A stretch of DNA of 64,000 nucleotides from JASDSY01 sp041441465 (GCA_041441465.1 JASDSY010000017.1:1-64000), one strand, 5' to 3'. Positions 43,971 to 53,210 are shown, counted from the first letter of the stretch. Notes: generated by a model not told the origin, from the letters alone. Translations and numbers: made by a program.

Positions 43971-45293
43971 GTGATGAGTGAAGTTATGGCAAATTACAGG
44001 ATTACTGACGAAGTCGGAATGACGCAGTCACAGGCGGTCAATGAGGCTTCAAAATGTTTATCATGTTATGACGCTCCTTGCAAAGCGTCGTGTCCTGCGG
44101 GAGTTAATGTACCAAAATTTATATCAAAGATCAAATCTACAAATTTTAAAGGCGCTATCAATGTCATTCGCGAATCGAATATGCTTCCGGGCGTATGCGG
44201 CCGCGTGTGCCCTGTCGAAGAATTATGCCAGAAAAACTGCATAAGGCAAAAAATTGACGAATCAATAAAAATCGGACAATTACAAAGATTCGCCGCTGAT
44301 GCCTGCGGTCTTCCTGAAGTATGCAAAGTTGAAAAACGCCAGGAAAAAGTCGCTGTAATAGGCGGCGGCCCTGCCGGACTTGCGTGCGCATACAAACTCG
44401 CTTTAAAAGGCGTCAATGTCACAATATACGAGTCATCAAAAGATCCGGGCGGCGTTTTAACTTATGGCATTCCGCCGTTCAGGCTTTCAAAAAAATACGT
44501 TCAGACCGAAATTGATTTCATATTGAAACATAATATTAAAATGGAAACCGGCAAAACATTCGGCGAAGATATTCATTACAACGATCTTTCAAAGAAATTT
44601 AACGCCGTGTTCCTCGCTGTCGGCACAAGCCGCGCTCAGGAACTCGATATCGAAGGCAAAGATTTGAAGGGCGTATTAATCGGCCAGGATTTCCTTGCCG
44701 AGGTCAATCAGAACGTGGTTAACGGTAAAACTCCTTCGAAACCGGGAAAAACCGTATGCGTAATCGGCGGCGGAAACGTTGCCATCGACGCTGCTACAAC
44801 CGCTAAATTCGCGGGTGCTGAAGAAGCGGTTATAGTTTACAGGCGTTCAGAAAACGAAATGCCCGCATGGAAAATCGAACGCGAAGCGGCAGCTGACATG
44901 GGCGTAAAATTCAGATATTTAACCGCTCCGGTGCGTATAGTCGGCGAAAAAGGAAAAGTTACCGGCCTTGAATGCATTCAGATGAAATTAGGCGCTCCTG
45001 ACGCTTCAGGAAGACGCAAACCTATCGCTATAGAAGGTTCGAATTTTGTCATCGACTGCGATACCGTGATTCAGGCTGTAGGCCAGTTTGCATGCGATTG
45101 CCTGACAAAACAGGTAAAAGGCCTTGACATTAATAAGGACGGCACGGTAAAAGTCGATAAACACGGCATGACTTCAGTCGAGGGCTTATTCGCCGGCGGC
45201 GATATAGTAAACGGCGGCGATACTGTCGTTAAAGCGGTTGCACACGGAAAAGCAGCAGCAGAAGGCATTCTTAAATTTTTGAAAATTGACTAA
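43971..45293 (+). CDS. preT: PreT-like NAD(P)-dependent flavin/iron-sulfur oxidoreductase subunit
   Basis: A 440-residue protein of the glutamate-synthase small-subunit/PreT family. It takes electrons from NAD(P)H through FAD and iron-sulfur clusters to a partner. Cysteines for two [4Fe-4S] clusters are at 29, 32, 37, 41 and 76, 80, 86, 90. The FAD site VIGGGPAGLACA (130-141) and the NAD(P) site VIGGGNVAIDAA are complete, as is the closing GLFAGGDIVNGGDTVVKA. The next gene is PreA-like, as in bacterial dihydropyrimidine dehydrogenases, so the two should form one enzyme. ATG codons at 43974 and 43986 are alternative starts; AGAGGTGA overlaps the first. Confidence 0.88.
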   Translation: MMSEVMANYRITDEVGMTQSQAVNEASKCLSCYDAPCKASCPAGVNVPKFISKIKSTNFKGAINVIRESNMLPGVCGRVCPVEELCQKNCIRQKIDESIKIGQLQRFAADACGLPEVCKVEKRQEKVAVIGGGPAGLACAYKLALKGVNVTIYESSKDPGGVLTYGIPPFRLSKKYVQTEIDFILKHNIKMETGKTFGEDIHYNDLSKKFNAVFLAVGTSRAQELDIEGKDLKGVLIGQDFLAEVNQNVVNGKTPSKPGKTVCVIGGGNVAIDAATTAKFAGAEEAVIVYRRSENEMPAWKIEREAAADMGVKFRYLTAPVRIVGEKGKVTGLECIQMKLGAPDASGRRKPIAIEGSNFVIDCDTVIQAVGQFACDCLTKQVKGLDINKDGTVKVDKHGMTSVEGLFAGGDIVNGGDTVVKAVAHGKAAAEGILKFLKID

Positions 45294-45395
45294 TACCGGC
45301 CCGAATTCAAACTTTTTAAAGTAGAATCCGCTGGTTCTTTAGAGTAAATTTATTTTTGAAATATGAATTTTAATTAGATATCTGGAGGAAAAAAA

Positions 45396-46649
45396 ATGAC
45401 AGTTGATATATCGATGGAATTTTGCGGCGTTAAGTTTCAAAATCCATTCACTCTTGCGGCATCGCCGTGCACCGATTCGCCTGATATGCTCGACCGCGCT
45501 TTCGATGCGGGCTGGGGCGGCGCAGTTATAAAAACTCTTGCGCTTGATCATGAACCGGTACATTTGACATACCCTATGATGCACTCGCATAAATTCGCCG
45601 ATAACCGTTTGATCGGTCTTGAAAATATCGATCTTATATCGGACAGGCCGATAGACGTATGGTTAAAAGCCATTCCCAAGCTTAAGAAAAAACACCCGAA
45701 AAGCATTATCATCGCTTCATGCATGGCCTCTAAAAAAGAAGACTGGCAGGAAGCTGTAAAAAAACTTCAGGGTGCAGGCGCGGACATGCTCGAATTTTCG
45801 TTCTCGTGCCCTCACGGTATGCCTGAACGCGGCATGGGGGCGGTAATCGGCCAGAACCCTGAATATACCAAACGCACATGCGAATGGATAGCTGAAGTCG
45901 CAAAAATTCCTACAATAATAAAACTTACACCGCAGATAACCGATATCACATTCTCGGCTCGCGCGGTGTTAGAAGGCGGCGGTTCAGCCGTATGCCTTAT
46001 TAACTCAGTTAAAGGCCTTCTCGGCGTCGATCTTGATACGTTCACGCCTTATCCGCAGGTAAACGGCAAGGGTACTTACGGCGGCTATACCGGCCCGGCA
46101 GTTAAACCTATCGCCTTAAAATGCGTCACCGAAGTAGCTAAAGCGGTTAAAATACCTATTTCGGCGGTCGGCGGCGTTTCCAACTGGCATGACGCTCTTG
46201 AATTCATTTCATTGGGCGCTGAAAACGTTCAGCTCTGCACGGCGCCTATGATGTACGGATTCGGAATTGTCGAGGATTTGATAGACGGCACTAAAAATTA
46301 TCTTGCTCAGAAGGGCTTCAAGAAATTGAGAGACATTGTCGGCAAGGCGCTTCCTAATGTTACCGAACACCATCATCTCGAAAAATTCAGGTACAATATG
46401 ACAATTAACCATGATAACTGCATAGGCTGCGGACGCTGCTATACCGCCTGCTATGACGGCGGCCATCAGGCTATTAAATTCGGCAGCGACAGAAAACCTG
46501 CAATCGACAAAGAAAAATGCGTCGGCTGCGGTTTCTGCGAAAGTGTTTGCCCGATACCTGAAACCATGAAAGTAAAAAAAGTCGAAGGCGAAAAACCAAT
46601 ACACTCAAAAGCTGAAGAAATAAAACTCATGAAAAAATCAGCTAAATAA
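45396..46649 (+). CDS. preA: PreA-like dihydropyrimidine dehydrogenase catalytic subunit
   Basis: A 417-residue FMN barrel related to dihydroorotate dehydrogenase, fused to a ferredoxin with two [4Fe-4S] sites (C342/345/348/352 and C375/378/381/385). The active-site loop FSCPHGMPERGMGA with C138, the FMN lysine in IKT (K46), LINSVKG and the AVGGV phosphate loop all fit PreA. Two positions that contact the pyrimidine in mammalian enzyme structures (as I recall them) differ. The Asn in the NxSC motif is Ser (SFSC, S135), and the N-V-S-P-R loop reads HLTYPMM. The substrate may therefore not be uracil or thymine. GGAGG precedes the ATG. It ends at a strong terminator. Confidence 0.87.
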   Translation: MTVDISMEFCGVKFQNPFTLAASPCTDSPDMLDRAFDAGWGGAVIKTLALDHEPVHLTYPMMHSHKFADNRLIGLENIDLISDRPIDVWLKAIPKLKKKHPKSIIIASCMASKKEDWQEAVKKLQGAGADMLEFSFSCPHGMPERGMGAVIGQNPEYTKRTCEWIAEVAKIPTIIKLTPQITDITFSARAVLEGGGSAVCLINSVKGLLGVDLDTFTPYPQVNGKGTYGGYTGPAVKPIALKCVTEVAKAVKIPISAVGGVSNWHDALEFISLGAENVQLCTAPMMYGFGIVEDLIDGTKNYLAQKGFKKLRDIVGKALPNVTEHHHLEKFRYNMTINHDNCIGCGRCYTACYDGGHQAIKFGSDRKPAIDKEKCVGCGFCESVCPIPETMKVKKVEGEKPIHSKAEEIKLMKKSAK

Positions 46650-46694
46650 TAATGAATTAATATTCATTCGATTGTTTGAATAATTACCTGGCAT

Positions 46695-46735
46695 AAAAAA
46701 CACACACCGGCATATCTGCCGTTGTGTGTTTTTTT
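46695..46735 (+). terminator. Intrinsic terminator of preTA
   Basis: AAAAAACACACAcCGGCA, a four-base loop, TGCCGtTGTGTGTTTTTT: 17 pairs with one central mismatch and a seven-T run. Confidence 0.88.
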
Positions 46736-46900
46736 ATTAACGGCAATATTTATTCGAACTTTTTTGTTTTTGAAGTTTGATTGAAAGTTCCTATTTTAAA
46801 GCTTTTCAACTTAAAAATAAGAAGATGATGTATCAGGCGTTTGAATTTACGGCGGCATAATTTAAAAATCAATTTTCTGATGATTAATATTTTAATAAAT

Positions 46901-46944
46901 AAAAAAAGCCGCCTGAAATTATTATATTACGGACAGCTTTTTTT
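46901..46944 (-). terminator. Intrinsic terminator of the ACT-domain gene
   Basis: Read on the minus strand, AAAAAAAGCTGTCCG pairs with the CGGCTTTTTTT side through G-U wobbles that become mismatches on the plus strand. The hairpin therefore belongs to the minus-strand gene. Confidence 0.7.
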
Positions 46945-46983
46945 GTTTATTTTAAGTTAATGAAATATTTTTATAATTATGAA

Positions 46984-47265
46984 TTAAACTCTATGCATGT
47001 ATTTGAATGTATTTTCGTGCAATACCATTGCTTTTACGCCTATTTCCTCGGCAGATTTTTCTAGTTTCTCTTTGACATACTTAAATTCAAGGTTTGTCCT
47101 GGAAACGTCAATGACCATTATCATTACAAAAAGCTCGCCCATAAGCGTCTGTGATATATCGGCAATGCTTGCGCCGAATTCTGCTATTGTCGATGAGATT
47201 TTTGATACTATTCCGCTTCTGTTGACACCGATTACGGTTACAACGACTCTGTCCTGATTTTCCAT
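46984..47265 (-). CDS. ACT-domain protein (UPF0237-like)
   Basis: A 93-residue single ACT domain. It shows the start strand RVVVTVIGVNRSGIVSKISS, helix and strand GASIADISQTLMGELFVM, and the C-terminal half with helix LEFKYVKEKLEKSAEEI. Stand-alone ACT proteins of this group bind small ligands such as amino acids, usually as regulators. AAGGAG lies ten bases before the ATG. It follows lepA on the same strand but has an extended -10 of its own and a terminator. Confidence 0.88.
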   Translation of the reverse strand: MENQDRVVVTVIGVNRSGIVSKISSTIAEFGASIADISQTLMGELFVMIMVIDVSRTNLEFKYVKEKLEKSAEEIGVKAMVLHENTFKYMHRV

Positions 47266-47349
47266 TATACCTGACTCCTTTAAAATATTTATATTTTTAA
47301 GTTATATATATTTTTGTCTTTTTGTTTTTGTAATTTATTTTCAAAAACG

Positions 47350-47358
47350 ATTATATCA
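47350..47358 (-). promoter_or_regulatory. Extended -10 upstream of the ACT gene
   Basis: Minus strand TGATATAAT (47358-47350), no clear -35; leader of about 78 bases. Confidence 0.4.
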
Positions 47359-47408
47359 CAAACAGGCGCAAAATATCACTATAAATAAAAAAAATCTAAA
47401 AAAATTTA

Positions 47409-49217
47409 TTATTCCTCGTCGTTTATTTGAAGAACGGCCATGAAAGCTTCCTGCGGGATTTCAACTGTTCCGACTGATTTCATGCGCTTTTTGCCTTCTT
47501 TCTGTTTATCGAGAAGTTTTCTCTTACGACTTATGTCGCCGCCGTAGCATTTCGCCGTAACGTCTTTTCTTAAAGCGCCTATAGTTTCGCGCGCGATGAT
47601 CTTATTGCCGATCGCCGCCTGTATCGGCACGATAAACAACTGGCGCGGTATCAATTTTTTCAGTTTTTCGCATAGAATCCTTGATCTTTGATATGAAAAA
47701 TCTTTATGCGTGATAAATGAAAGCGCGTCGACGATTTCGCCGTTTAATAAAATATCGATCTTAACAAGATCAGACACTTTATAGTCGCTGATTTCGTAAT
47801 CGAGCGAGGCGTAGCCTTTTGTGCGCGATTTGAGTTTATCGTAAAAATCTATTACCATTTCCGAAAGCGGCATTTCATAATGCAGGTTGACGCGCTTGTC
47901 GTCGATGTAATCCATATTTATAAATGTGCCGCGGCGTTCGCGCGTAAGGTCCATTATAGTGCCGACGTAATCCTTCGGCGCGAATATGTTAGCTTTTATA
48001 AAAGGTTCGTACATTTCTTCGATCCTTGTAGGATCAGGCATTTTTGAAGGGTTATCAAACCATATTTCTTCGCCGGTTTTGGTTATCAGGCTGTATTTAA
48101 CTGACGGCGCGGTAGTTATAACTTCGAGGCCGTACTCGCGTTCGATTCTTTCCTGAAATACGTCCATGTGCAGAAGCCCTAAGAAGCCGCATCTGAAGCC
48201 AAATCCGAGCGCTATGGAAGTTTCCGGCTCGAATATTACCGAACTATCGTTCAGCCTGTATTTTATTAACGCTTCCCTTAAAAATTCGTATTTAGTGTTA
48301 TCGACGGGATAAACGCCGCAGAATACCATCGGTTTGATATCTTTATAGCCCGGCAGAGCGGTTTCGGCTGGATTTTCGACGGATGTTATGGTGTCGCCTA
48401 TTTTTAAATCGGTGACCGTTTTGACATTCGCGGCCACGTAGCCGACCATTCCGCTGGAAAGCTCGTTGCCTTCCGTCACTTTAATCGCCTTCAGTACACC
48501 GACTTCTATTACTTCAAATTCTTTGCCGTTAGCCATGAATTTAATTTTCTGGCCTTTTTTTAATACTCCGTCGACTACTCGTATATAAGCGATAACGCCT
48601 TTATATGAATCGTAAAACGAGTCGAATATGAGCGCGCGCAGAGGCTTGTCGGAATTATTTTTCGGAGGCAGCACGTGTTCGACTATCGATTCCATAACCT
48701 GGTCGATATTAAGCCCTTCCTTGGCCGAAACCTTAGGCGCTTTAATATGATCGATACCGAGAACTTCGATTATTTCGCGTTCCACTTCGTCCGGCCGTGC
48801 GGAAGGCAGGTCTATTTTATTTATGACAGGAATGATTTCGAGGTTATTTTCAAGCGCAAGATACATATTGGCAAGGGTTTGAGCTTCGACTCCCTGAGTC
48901 GCGTCGACCACTAAAATTGCGCCTTCGCAGGCCGTAAGCGCGCGGCTGACTTCGTAGGTGAAATCGACATGGCCCGGCGTATCGATAAGGTTCATCAAAT
49001 ATTTTTTCCCGTTTTTGGCGATATATTCAAAATTGACCGCCGAAGCTTTAATGGTAATGCCGCGTTCGCGTTCGAGGTCCATTGAATCAAGGATTTGATC
49101 TTCCATTTCGCGCTTTGTGATTGCGCCTGTGTATTCTAAGATCCTGTCGGCAAGAGTCGATTTGCCGTGGTCGATATGAGCGATAATGCAAAAATTTCTG
49201 ATATTTGAAGTATCCAT
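47409..49217 (-). CDS. lepA: Elongation factor 4 (LepA)
   Basis: Ribosome-associated GTPase of 602 residues, full length. The GTPase motifs are G1 AHIDHGKST (13-21), G2 ERGITIKA, G3 DTPGH (79-83), G4 NKID and the EGLNIDQ region. The EF-G-like domains follow and the LepA-specific C-terminal domain ends RMKSVGTVEIPQEAFMA. LepA acts on translating ribosomes during initiation and elongation under stress. The neighbours (ACT gene downstream; STAS/RsbW/NHL cluster upstream) have no evident functional link. Confidence 0.97.
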   Translation of the reverse strand: MDTSNIRNFCIIAHIDHGKSTLADRILEYTGAITKREMEDQILDSMDLERERGITIKASAVNFEYIAKNGKKYLMNLIDTPGHVDFTYEVSRALTACEGAILVVDATQGVEAQTLANMYLALENNLEIIPVINKIDLPSARPDEVEREIIEVLGIDHIKAPKVSAKEGLNIDQVMESIVEHVLPPKNNSDKPLRALIFDSFYDSYKGVIAYIRVVDGVLKKGQKIKFMANGKEFEVIEVGVLKAIKVTEGNELSSGMVGYVAANVKTVTDLKIGDTITSVENPAETALPGYKDIKPMVFCGVYPVDNTKYEFLREALIKYRLNDSSVIFEPETSIALGFGFRCGFLGLLHMDVFQERIEREYGLEVITTAPSVKYSLITKTGEEIWFDNPSKMPDPTRIEEMYEPFIKANIFAPKDYVGTIMDLTRERRGTFINMDYIDDKRVNLHYEMPLSEMVIDFYDKLKSRTKGYASLDYEISDYKVSDLVKIDILLNGEIVDALSFITHKDFSYQRSRILCEKLKKLIPRQLFIVPIQAAIGNKIIARETIGALRKDVTAKCYGGDISRKRKLLDKQKEGKKRMKSVGTVEIPQEAFMAVLQINDEE

Positions 49218-49387
49218 TGTTGTTACTCAAAACCCCGCTTTAAATAATTTCTTTCTTGTAAAAAGCTAAAGATTAACAATATAAATAACTTTAAATATTG
49301 CTAATCCTTTACAATCAAAACAACCGGCATTATTAAATTTTATGAAACGGCGCTTATCCCGAATTGTAATATTGCCTTTTTATTTTT

Positions 49388-49729
49388 CTATTTTTTTGTA
49401 AACTTTGATATAGCAGTTTCTTCGTCGGCGGAAATGTCAAAAACCGAATTAAGGCTTGTTATTTTGAACAATTCCATAAGTTCAGGCCTTAAGCATGCCA
49501 GTTTTACGTCGCCTTTGGCGCCCCTGATTTGCTTTAAAACGTTTATCAAAAGGCCAAGTCCTGAAGAATTAATATAAGTAAGCTCGCTGAAATTAAAGAC
49601 CAGGTTTTTAACCGTGCCTTTAATAAGTTTTTCAGTTTCCTTTTTTACGATTTCTTCGGTGTCATAAACTATACGGCCTTTAAAACAGACCACCTTAACA
49701 TTTTCCAGATCTCTGGTGGTAATTTCCAT
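49388..49729 (-). CDS. STAS-domain anti-sigma factor antagonist
   Basis: A 113-residue SpoIIAA/RsbV-like protein. The phosphorylation motif reads YINSSGLGLL, with the target serine probably S56 and Asn (N54) where Asp is usual. In partner switching the unphosphorylated form binds the RsbW-like kinase and frees its target. Its ATG overlaps the stop of the RsbW-like gene by one base, so the two are translated together. Confidence 0.92.
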   Translation of the reverse strand: MEITTRDLENVKVVCFKGRIVYDTEEIVKKETEKLIKGTVKNLVFNFSELTYINSSGLGLLINVLKQIRGAKGDVKLACLRPELMELFKITSLNSVFDISADEETAISKFTKK

Positions 49730-50214
49730 TAAAAGTCCTCCCTTGTCTTGCTGCTCTTGCCTAAGTATTTTATCATTGTAATTTCATTGCCTGATTCGTT
49801 GAACTTAATTTCATCCATGAAATTTTTTATCAGAAGAAGGCCTCGTCCGGCCTCTGCTTCGGCGTCCATTTCAGAGGGCATTTTATAATTTTTATGGTCA
49901 AAGCCTATTCCCTGGTCGCGAATTACGATTTCGAGCTTTTCTGAGGTTATTAAATATGAAAGCGCCACGATCTTAAGAGGGTCGAGATGATTACCGTGGG
50001 TAACCGCGTTTTTTAGCGCTTCGTCGATCGAAAGAGTCATTCCGAAACCAAAAATATTCATTTCCTTGTTTTGCGAAGGATCGTCAAGTAAAATCTGCGA
50101 ATGTATTTCCTGGGCCACTCCGTTTATCGCCGAAACTACCTTGTTCGATATGAAATCTATATAGTCCCGCTTGGATGGAAACTCGACATAAAGATGGTTT
50201 TCGAATGTTATCAT
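49729..50214 (-). CDS. RsbW-like serine kinase / anti-sigma factor
   Basis: A 161-residue GHKL ATPase domain. It shows an N-box DEALKNAVTHGNH (E65, N69), G1 DQGIGFD (100-106) and a glycine-rich GRGLLLI (123-129). Proteins of this kind phosphorylate a STAS partner and sequester a sigma factor or another target. The STAS gene directly follows. No sigma factor gene is present in the window, so the target is open. It follows the NHL-repeat gene by 29 bases, suggesting one operon of three genes. Confidence 0.9.
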   Translation of the reverse strand: MITFENHLYVEFPSKRDYIDFISNKVVSAINGVAQEIHSQILLDDPSQNKEMNIFGFGMTLSIDEALKNAVTHGNHLDPLKIVALSYLITSEKLEIVIRDQGIGFDHKNYKMPSEMDAEAEAGRGLLLIKNFMDEIKFNESGNEITMIKYLGKSSKTREDF

Positions 50215-50243
50215 TACTAATTTGGCCTCTTTCGATTATATGC

Positions 50244-51569
50244 TTAGGAGCCGCTCTTGAAAGTCATTATCACCGATATTACAACGGTCAGTACCGCCAG
50301 AACTCCCAGGACGATATTTTGTTTCCTGGCGTCGCGTTCCTCGCGCGTGCCGCCTGAAAGGTCGTTAACCGCCCTTATCGCGGTTTCATTCAAAGGATCG
50401 ATTTTCAAAACTTCAGAGTAGTATTTAAGGGCTTCCTCGTTATTACCGCTTTGCTGCGATTTTTTAGCCGCTTTTAAATATATTCCGGATAATGCTATCA
50501 ATATTTGCGGGTCTTTAGGTTTTATTTTCAGAATTTCGTTATATTCGTTTATCGAATCCTGGAACATTCCTTTTTTTTCGAATAATGACGCCCAGTTTAA
50601 ATGTTTAATGTAATCTTCGGGCTCCCACTTGGAAATCCTGTCGTTTAACGCGTCGGCGACATAAACATTGCCCGAGGCATCTACAAATATGCCTTCCGGG
50701 TTTCTTAAGTTTTCGGGTTTCTTTCCGGTGCCGCCGAAAACTGCCAGGTTATTAAAATTTTTGTCAAATTTTTGCACGCGGTTGTTATCGTAATCGGAAA
50801 TATAGATATTGCCCATGTTGTCGCACACTATATATCTCGGGTTTTTAAGCTGTCCGGGCATGCTGCCTGTAGTTCCGAAATCCTGGATAAGTTTTCCGTC
50901 CTGAGAAAAAACCGCTACTTTATTTATTTCCGAGTAAACAGCGTAAATATTATTGGAGCTGTCGCACGCCACTCCGCGCGGCTTGGCCTGTTTATGTGTC
51001 GCTTCGTTTAAGTATTTGAATTCGGTTATATAATCGCCTTTGCTGTTAAATTTTTGTATCCTGAAGTTGTCATAATCCGCGACATATATATTGTTTTCGG
51101 AGTCTATCGCGATTCCGCGCGGGTTTAAAAATTTGCCCGCCGCGTTTCCGTAACTTCCGAACGAGGCTACGTACTTGCCCTGCGAATCGTATTTAAAAAC
51201 TTTGGCTACGTATTGGTCTACTATGTAAATGAACTCATTCGAGTCTATCGCAATTCCGGCCGGGCCTTTTAAGCGCATATACACTCTCGACTTCGATTCG
51301 AAATCGAGCAGATATTTTCCGTCCTGATTGAATTTGCTTACTCGTTTATTCTTCCAGTCGGTGACATAAATATTACCGACCGAGTCGACCGCCACGCCGC
51401 ACGGGTAATATAAATTTCCTTCCTTGCTGCCATAGCTGCCGATCGTTTTCGCGTTGCGGTATTCCTCGGCCTGCGCCTGCTTCATTTGTACAAATGAAAC
51501 GATGATCATTATAAATAAACTTAAAAACAGACATTTTTTAATTTTCAAAAAATTATTTTTTAATTCCAT
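50244..51569 (-). CDS. Exported NHL beta-propeller protein with TPR and C-terminal membrane anchor
   Basis: 441 residues: a signal peptide or N-terminal anchor (11-35), six NHL repeats (about 45-320; each with GIAIDSENNIYVADYDN-type cores), two TPR-like helix pairs (about 325-405) and a membrane segment at about 418-438. The propeller and TPRs would therefore be outside the cytoplasm, tethered to the membrane. ATG 51569 has no ribosome site. TTG at codon 8 (51548) gives a more ordinary signal peptide start. It is the first gene of a likely operon with the RsbW/STAS pair, so it might sense or transmit an envelope signal; this is inference. Confidence 0.82.
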   Translation of the reverse strand: MELKNNFLKIKKCLFLSLFIMIIVSFVQMKQAQAEEYRNAKTIGSYGSKEGNLYYPCGVAVDSVGNIYVTDWKNKRVSKFNQDGKYLLDFESKSRVYMRLKGPAGIAIDSNEFIYIVDQYVAKVFKYDSQGKYVASFGSYGNAAGKFLNPRGIAIDSENNIYVADYDNFRIQKFNSKGDYITEFKYLNEATHKQAKPRGVACDSSNNIYAVYSEINKVAVFSQDGKLIQDFGTTGSMPGQLKNPRYIVCDNMGNIYISDYDNNRVQKFDKNFNNLAVFGGTGKKPENLRNPEGIFVDASGNVYVADALNDRISKWEPEDYIKHLNWASLFEKKGMFQDSINEYNEILKIKPKDPQILIALSGIYLKAAKKSQQSGNNEEALKYYSEVLKIDPLNETAIRAVNDLSGGTREERDARKQNIVLGVLAVLTVVISVIMTFKSGS

Positions 51570-51571
51570 TT

Positions 51572-51601
51572 ATTTTACAACAACCGCCTCTTAATTGTCA
51601 A
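51572..51601 (-). promoter_or_regulatory. Promoter-like site abutting the NHL gene start
   Basis: Minus strand: TTGACA (51601-51596), 18-base spacer, TAAAAT (51577-51572). The -10 ends two bases before the annotated ATG, so a transcript from it would start inside the first codons. Confidence 0.5.
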
Positions 51602-51680
51602 TATTTATTAATTTTAATATTATAAATTATAAAAATATGACAAATTTTATCTTCGTTTTTTTAAAGCCCTGAAATATAGT

Positions 51681-53210
51681 TTATTCTTGCGGATCTTCGC
51701 CGACCCTTATAACTTTAGGAACGCTCGAATACATGTCGTTGGATATGACAACTCTGTAATTTTCGTTGCCGTTAACGCTTACGATTTTTGTCGTCTGGAC
51801 TTCGCAGCCGTTCAAACCTTCGGCTTCGACTTTTTCTTCGTTTTTCTTTAACGAATAATCTTTCAGACGTTTTTCTATTGGTTTGACATTCGATAATTCC
51901 TTGCTTTCAAGCGTTACTTTTTCCGAGAATTTGTTAAAACCGTATATCGATATTTTTATTTTGTTGAGTTTGATATCCGCGAAAATTATCAATGGCGCTG
52001 AATTTTTAGGTACCATGAATTTTAAGTCTTTGGCGCCGTAAATGATTTGTGAATCGCGTCCGGCCGGGCAGTAAGCTGTTTGAGCGTTAAAATTAGTGTG
52101 ATTATAGCGTTCGAGAACTTCGACTGTCGTGCCGAGAACAGCGTTATATAAAGCGGAGGAGAACACGCCTATGCCGCCTGAAATATCCGGGAAAAAGCCT
52201 ATGTCGCGCGAATTAAAAATCCTTGCGTCCGCTTCGTTTTTATATTTTGTCGGGCCGACTATTTTATTGAACGAGAATACTTCTAACGGTTTTAATATCA
52301 AGCCGTCAACAGCTTTAGCCGCCTTTTCGACATTGTCCTTTATGCTGGGATTTTGGTCGTTAAACGCAGTCTCGAATTCGGAAAGTAAATCAGTCGAATT
52401 TAATTGCTTAAGCTTATCGGCCACCGTTACGGCAGGTTTTACCTCTTCGTATTGAAGATTGACAAAACATAGATTCTGCGAGCTGAAATCCGAAAGCGCG
52501 CTTATTACCTGCTTATAAATGTCTTCCGGCGAAATGCGGCTGCCTGAGATTTCACGTGTTATCTTTTTTATGCCGTTATCAAATTCCATTACGGTTGAGC
52601 TTTTTGGCGAAACATTGACGTAATCCGAGATGCCCGCGCAAAAATTTTCGAGCTTGGTGCGGTTATAAAAAAATTTGCACGGTATTACAACTTTTTCGCG
52701 TCCCGTCTTTAAACGCATTTTATATTTGATTTTCTGGAATATATTGCCGTCATTGCCTATTTTTACTACCTGCTCGCTTATTTGTTTCGGGTTTATTTTA
52801 AAGTCTATATCCTTAGAAGGCACCATAACAAACTTATTATCAAACGCTTTTATGTAAACCGGGCGTTTGCTTAATTTATCGGACATCGAGGCTATCACTT
52901 TTTCTAATATTTTATAATTTGTGCCGCCTAAATTTTCGTTTAATAAATAAACGTTATTCGGTACGTTCGGATCGTCGAGCACTATTTTTACTTCATACAG
53001 GAAATATGTTATGGCCAGAAGCGCCAGGAATAAAATCGCATAGGAAATATATTTCAGGAAGCTTTGCGGAGCTTCCTCGTCGCTTTCCTCGTCCGCGCGC
53101 TTATCGTCAGATTCGTTGTAGTCGTAATTAGGGTCATTTTCGTCTGTCGAATAAAATCTTTCCCTTTCCATTTCTTCGACATCATCGACCGTGTATAGTC
53201 TTTTCATCAT
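51681..53210 (-). CDS. VanW-domain membrane protein
   Basis: 509 residues: an acidic cytoplasmic N-terminus, one membrane segment at about 52-72, and an extracytoplasmic part with a YoaR-like (putative peptidoglycan-binding) domain. A VanW domain follows from about 320 (EVFSFNKIVGPTKYKNEADA, SSALYNAVLGTTVEVLERYNH, CPAGRDSQIIYGAKDLKF). The usual GGGICQVSS core reads GGIGVFSS, so Cys and Gln are lost. VanW proteins are linked to cell-wall processes and some glycopeptide resistance loci, but their biochemical role is not established. Start: ATG 53210 or 53207. Confidence 0.85.
   Translation of the reverse strand: MMKRLYTVDDVEEMERERFYSTDENDPNYDYNESDDKRADEESDEEAPQSFLKYISYAILFLALLAITYFLYEVKIVLDDPNVPNNVYLLNENLGGTNYKILEKVIASMSDKLSKRPVYIKAFDNKFVMVPSKDIDFKINPKQISEQVVKIGNDGNIFQKIKYKMRLKTGREKVVIPCKFFYNRTKLENFCAGISDYVNVSPKSSTVMEFDNGIKKITREISGSRISPEDIYKQVISALSDFSSQNLCFVNLQYEEVKPAVTVADKLKQLNSTDLLSEFETAFNDQNPSIKDNVEKAAKAVDGLILKPLEVFSFNKIVGPTKYKNEADARIFNSRDIGFFPDISGGIGVFSSALYNAVLGTTVEVLERYNHTNFNAQTAYCPAGRDSQIIYGAKDLKFMVPKNSAPLIIFADIKLNKIKISIYGFNKFSEKVTLESKELSNVKPIEKRLKDYSLKKNEEKVEAEGLNGCEVQTTKIVSVNGNENYRVVISNDMYSSVPKVIRVGEDPQE

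Larger units (their letters stand above)
46650..46983. other. Convergent intergenic region with two terminators
   Basis: Between preA (plus) and the ACT gene (minus). It holds one terminator for each strand (46695-46735 and 46901-46944). The middle is AT-rich and shows nothing else. Confidence 0.5.
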
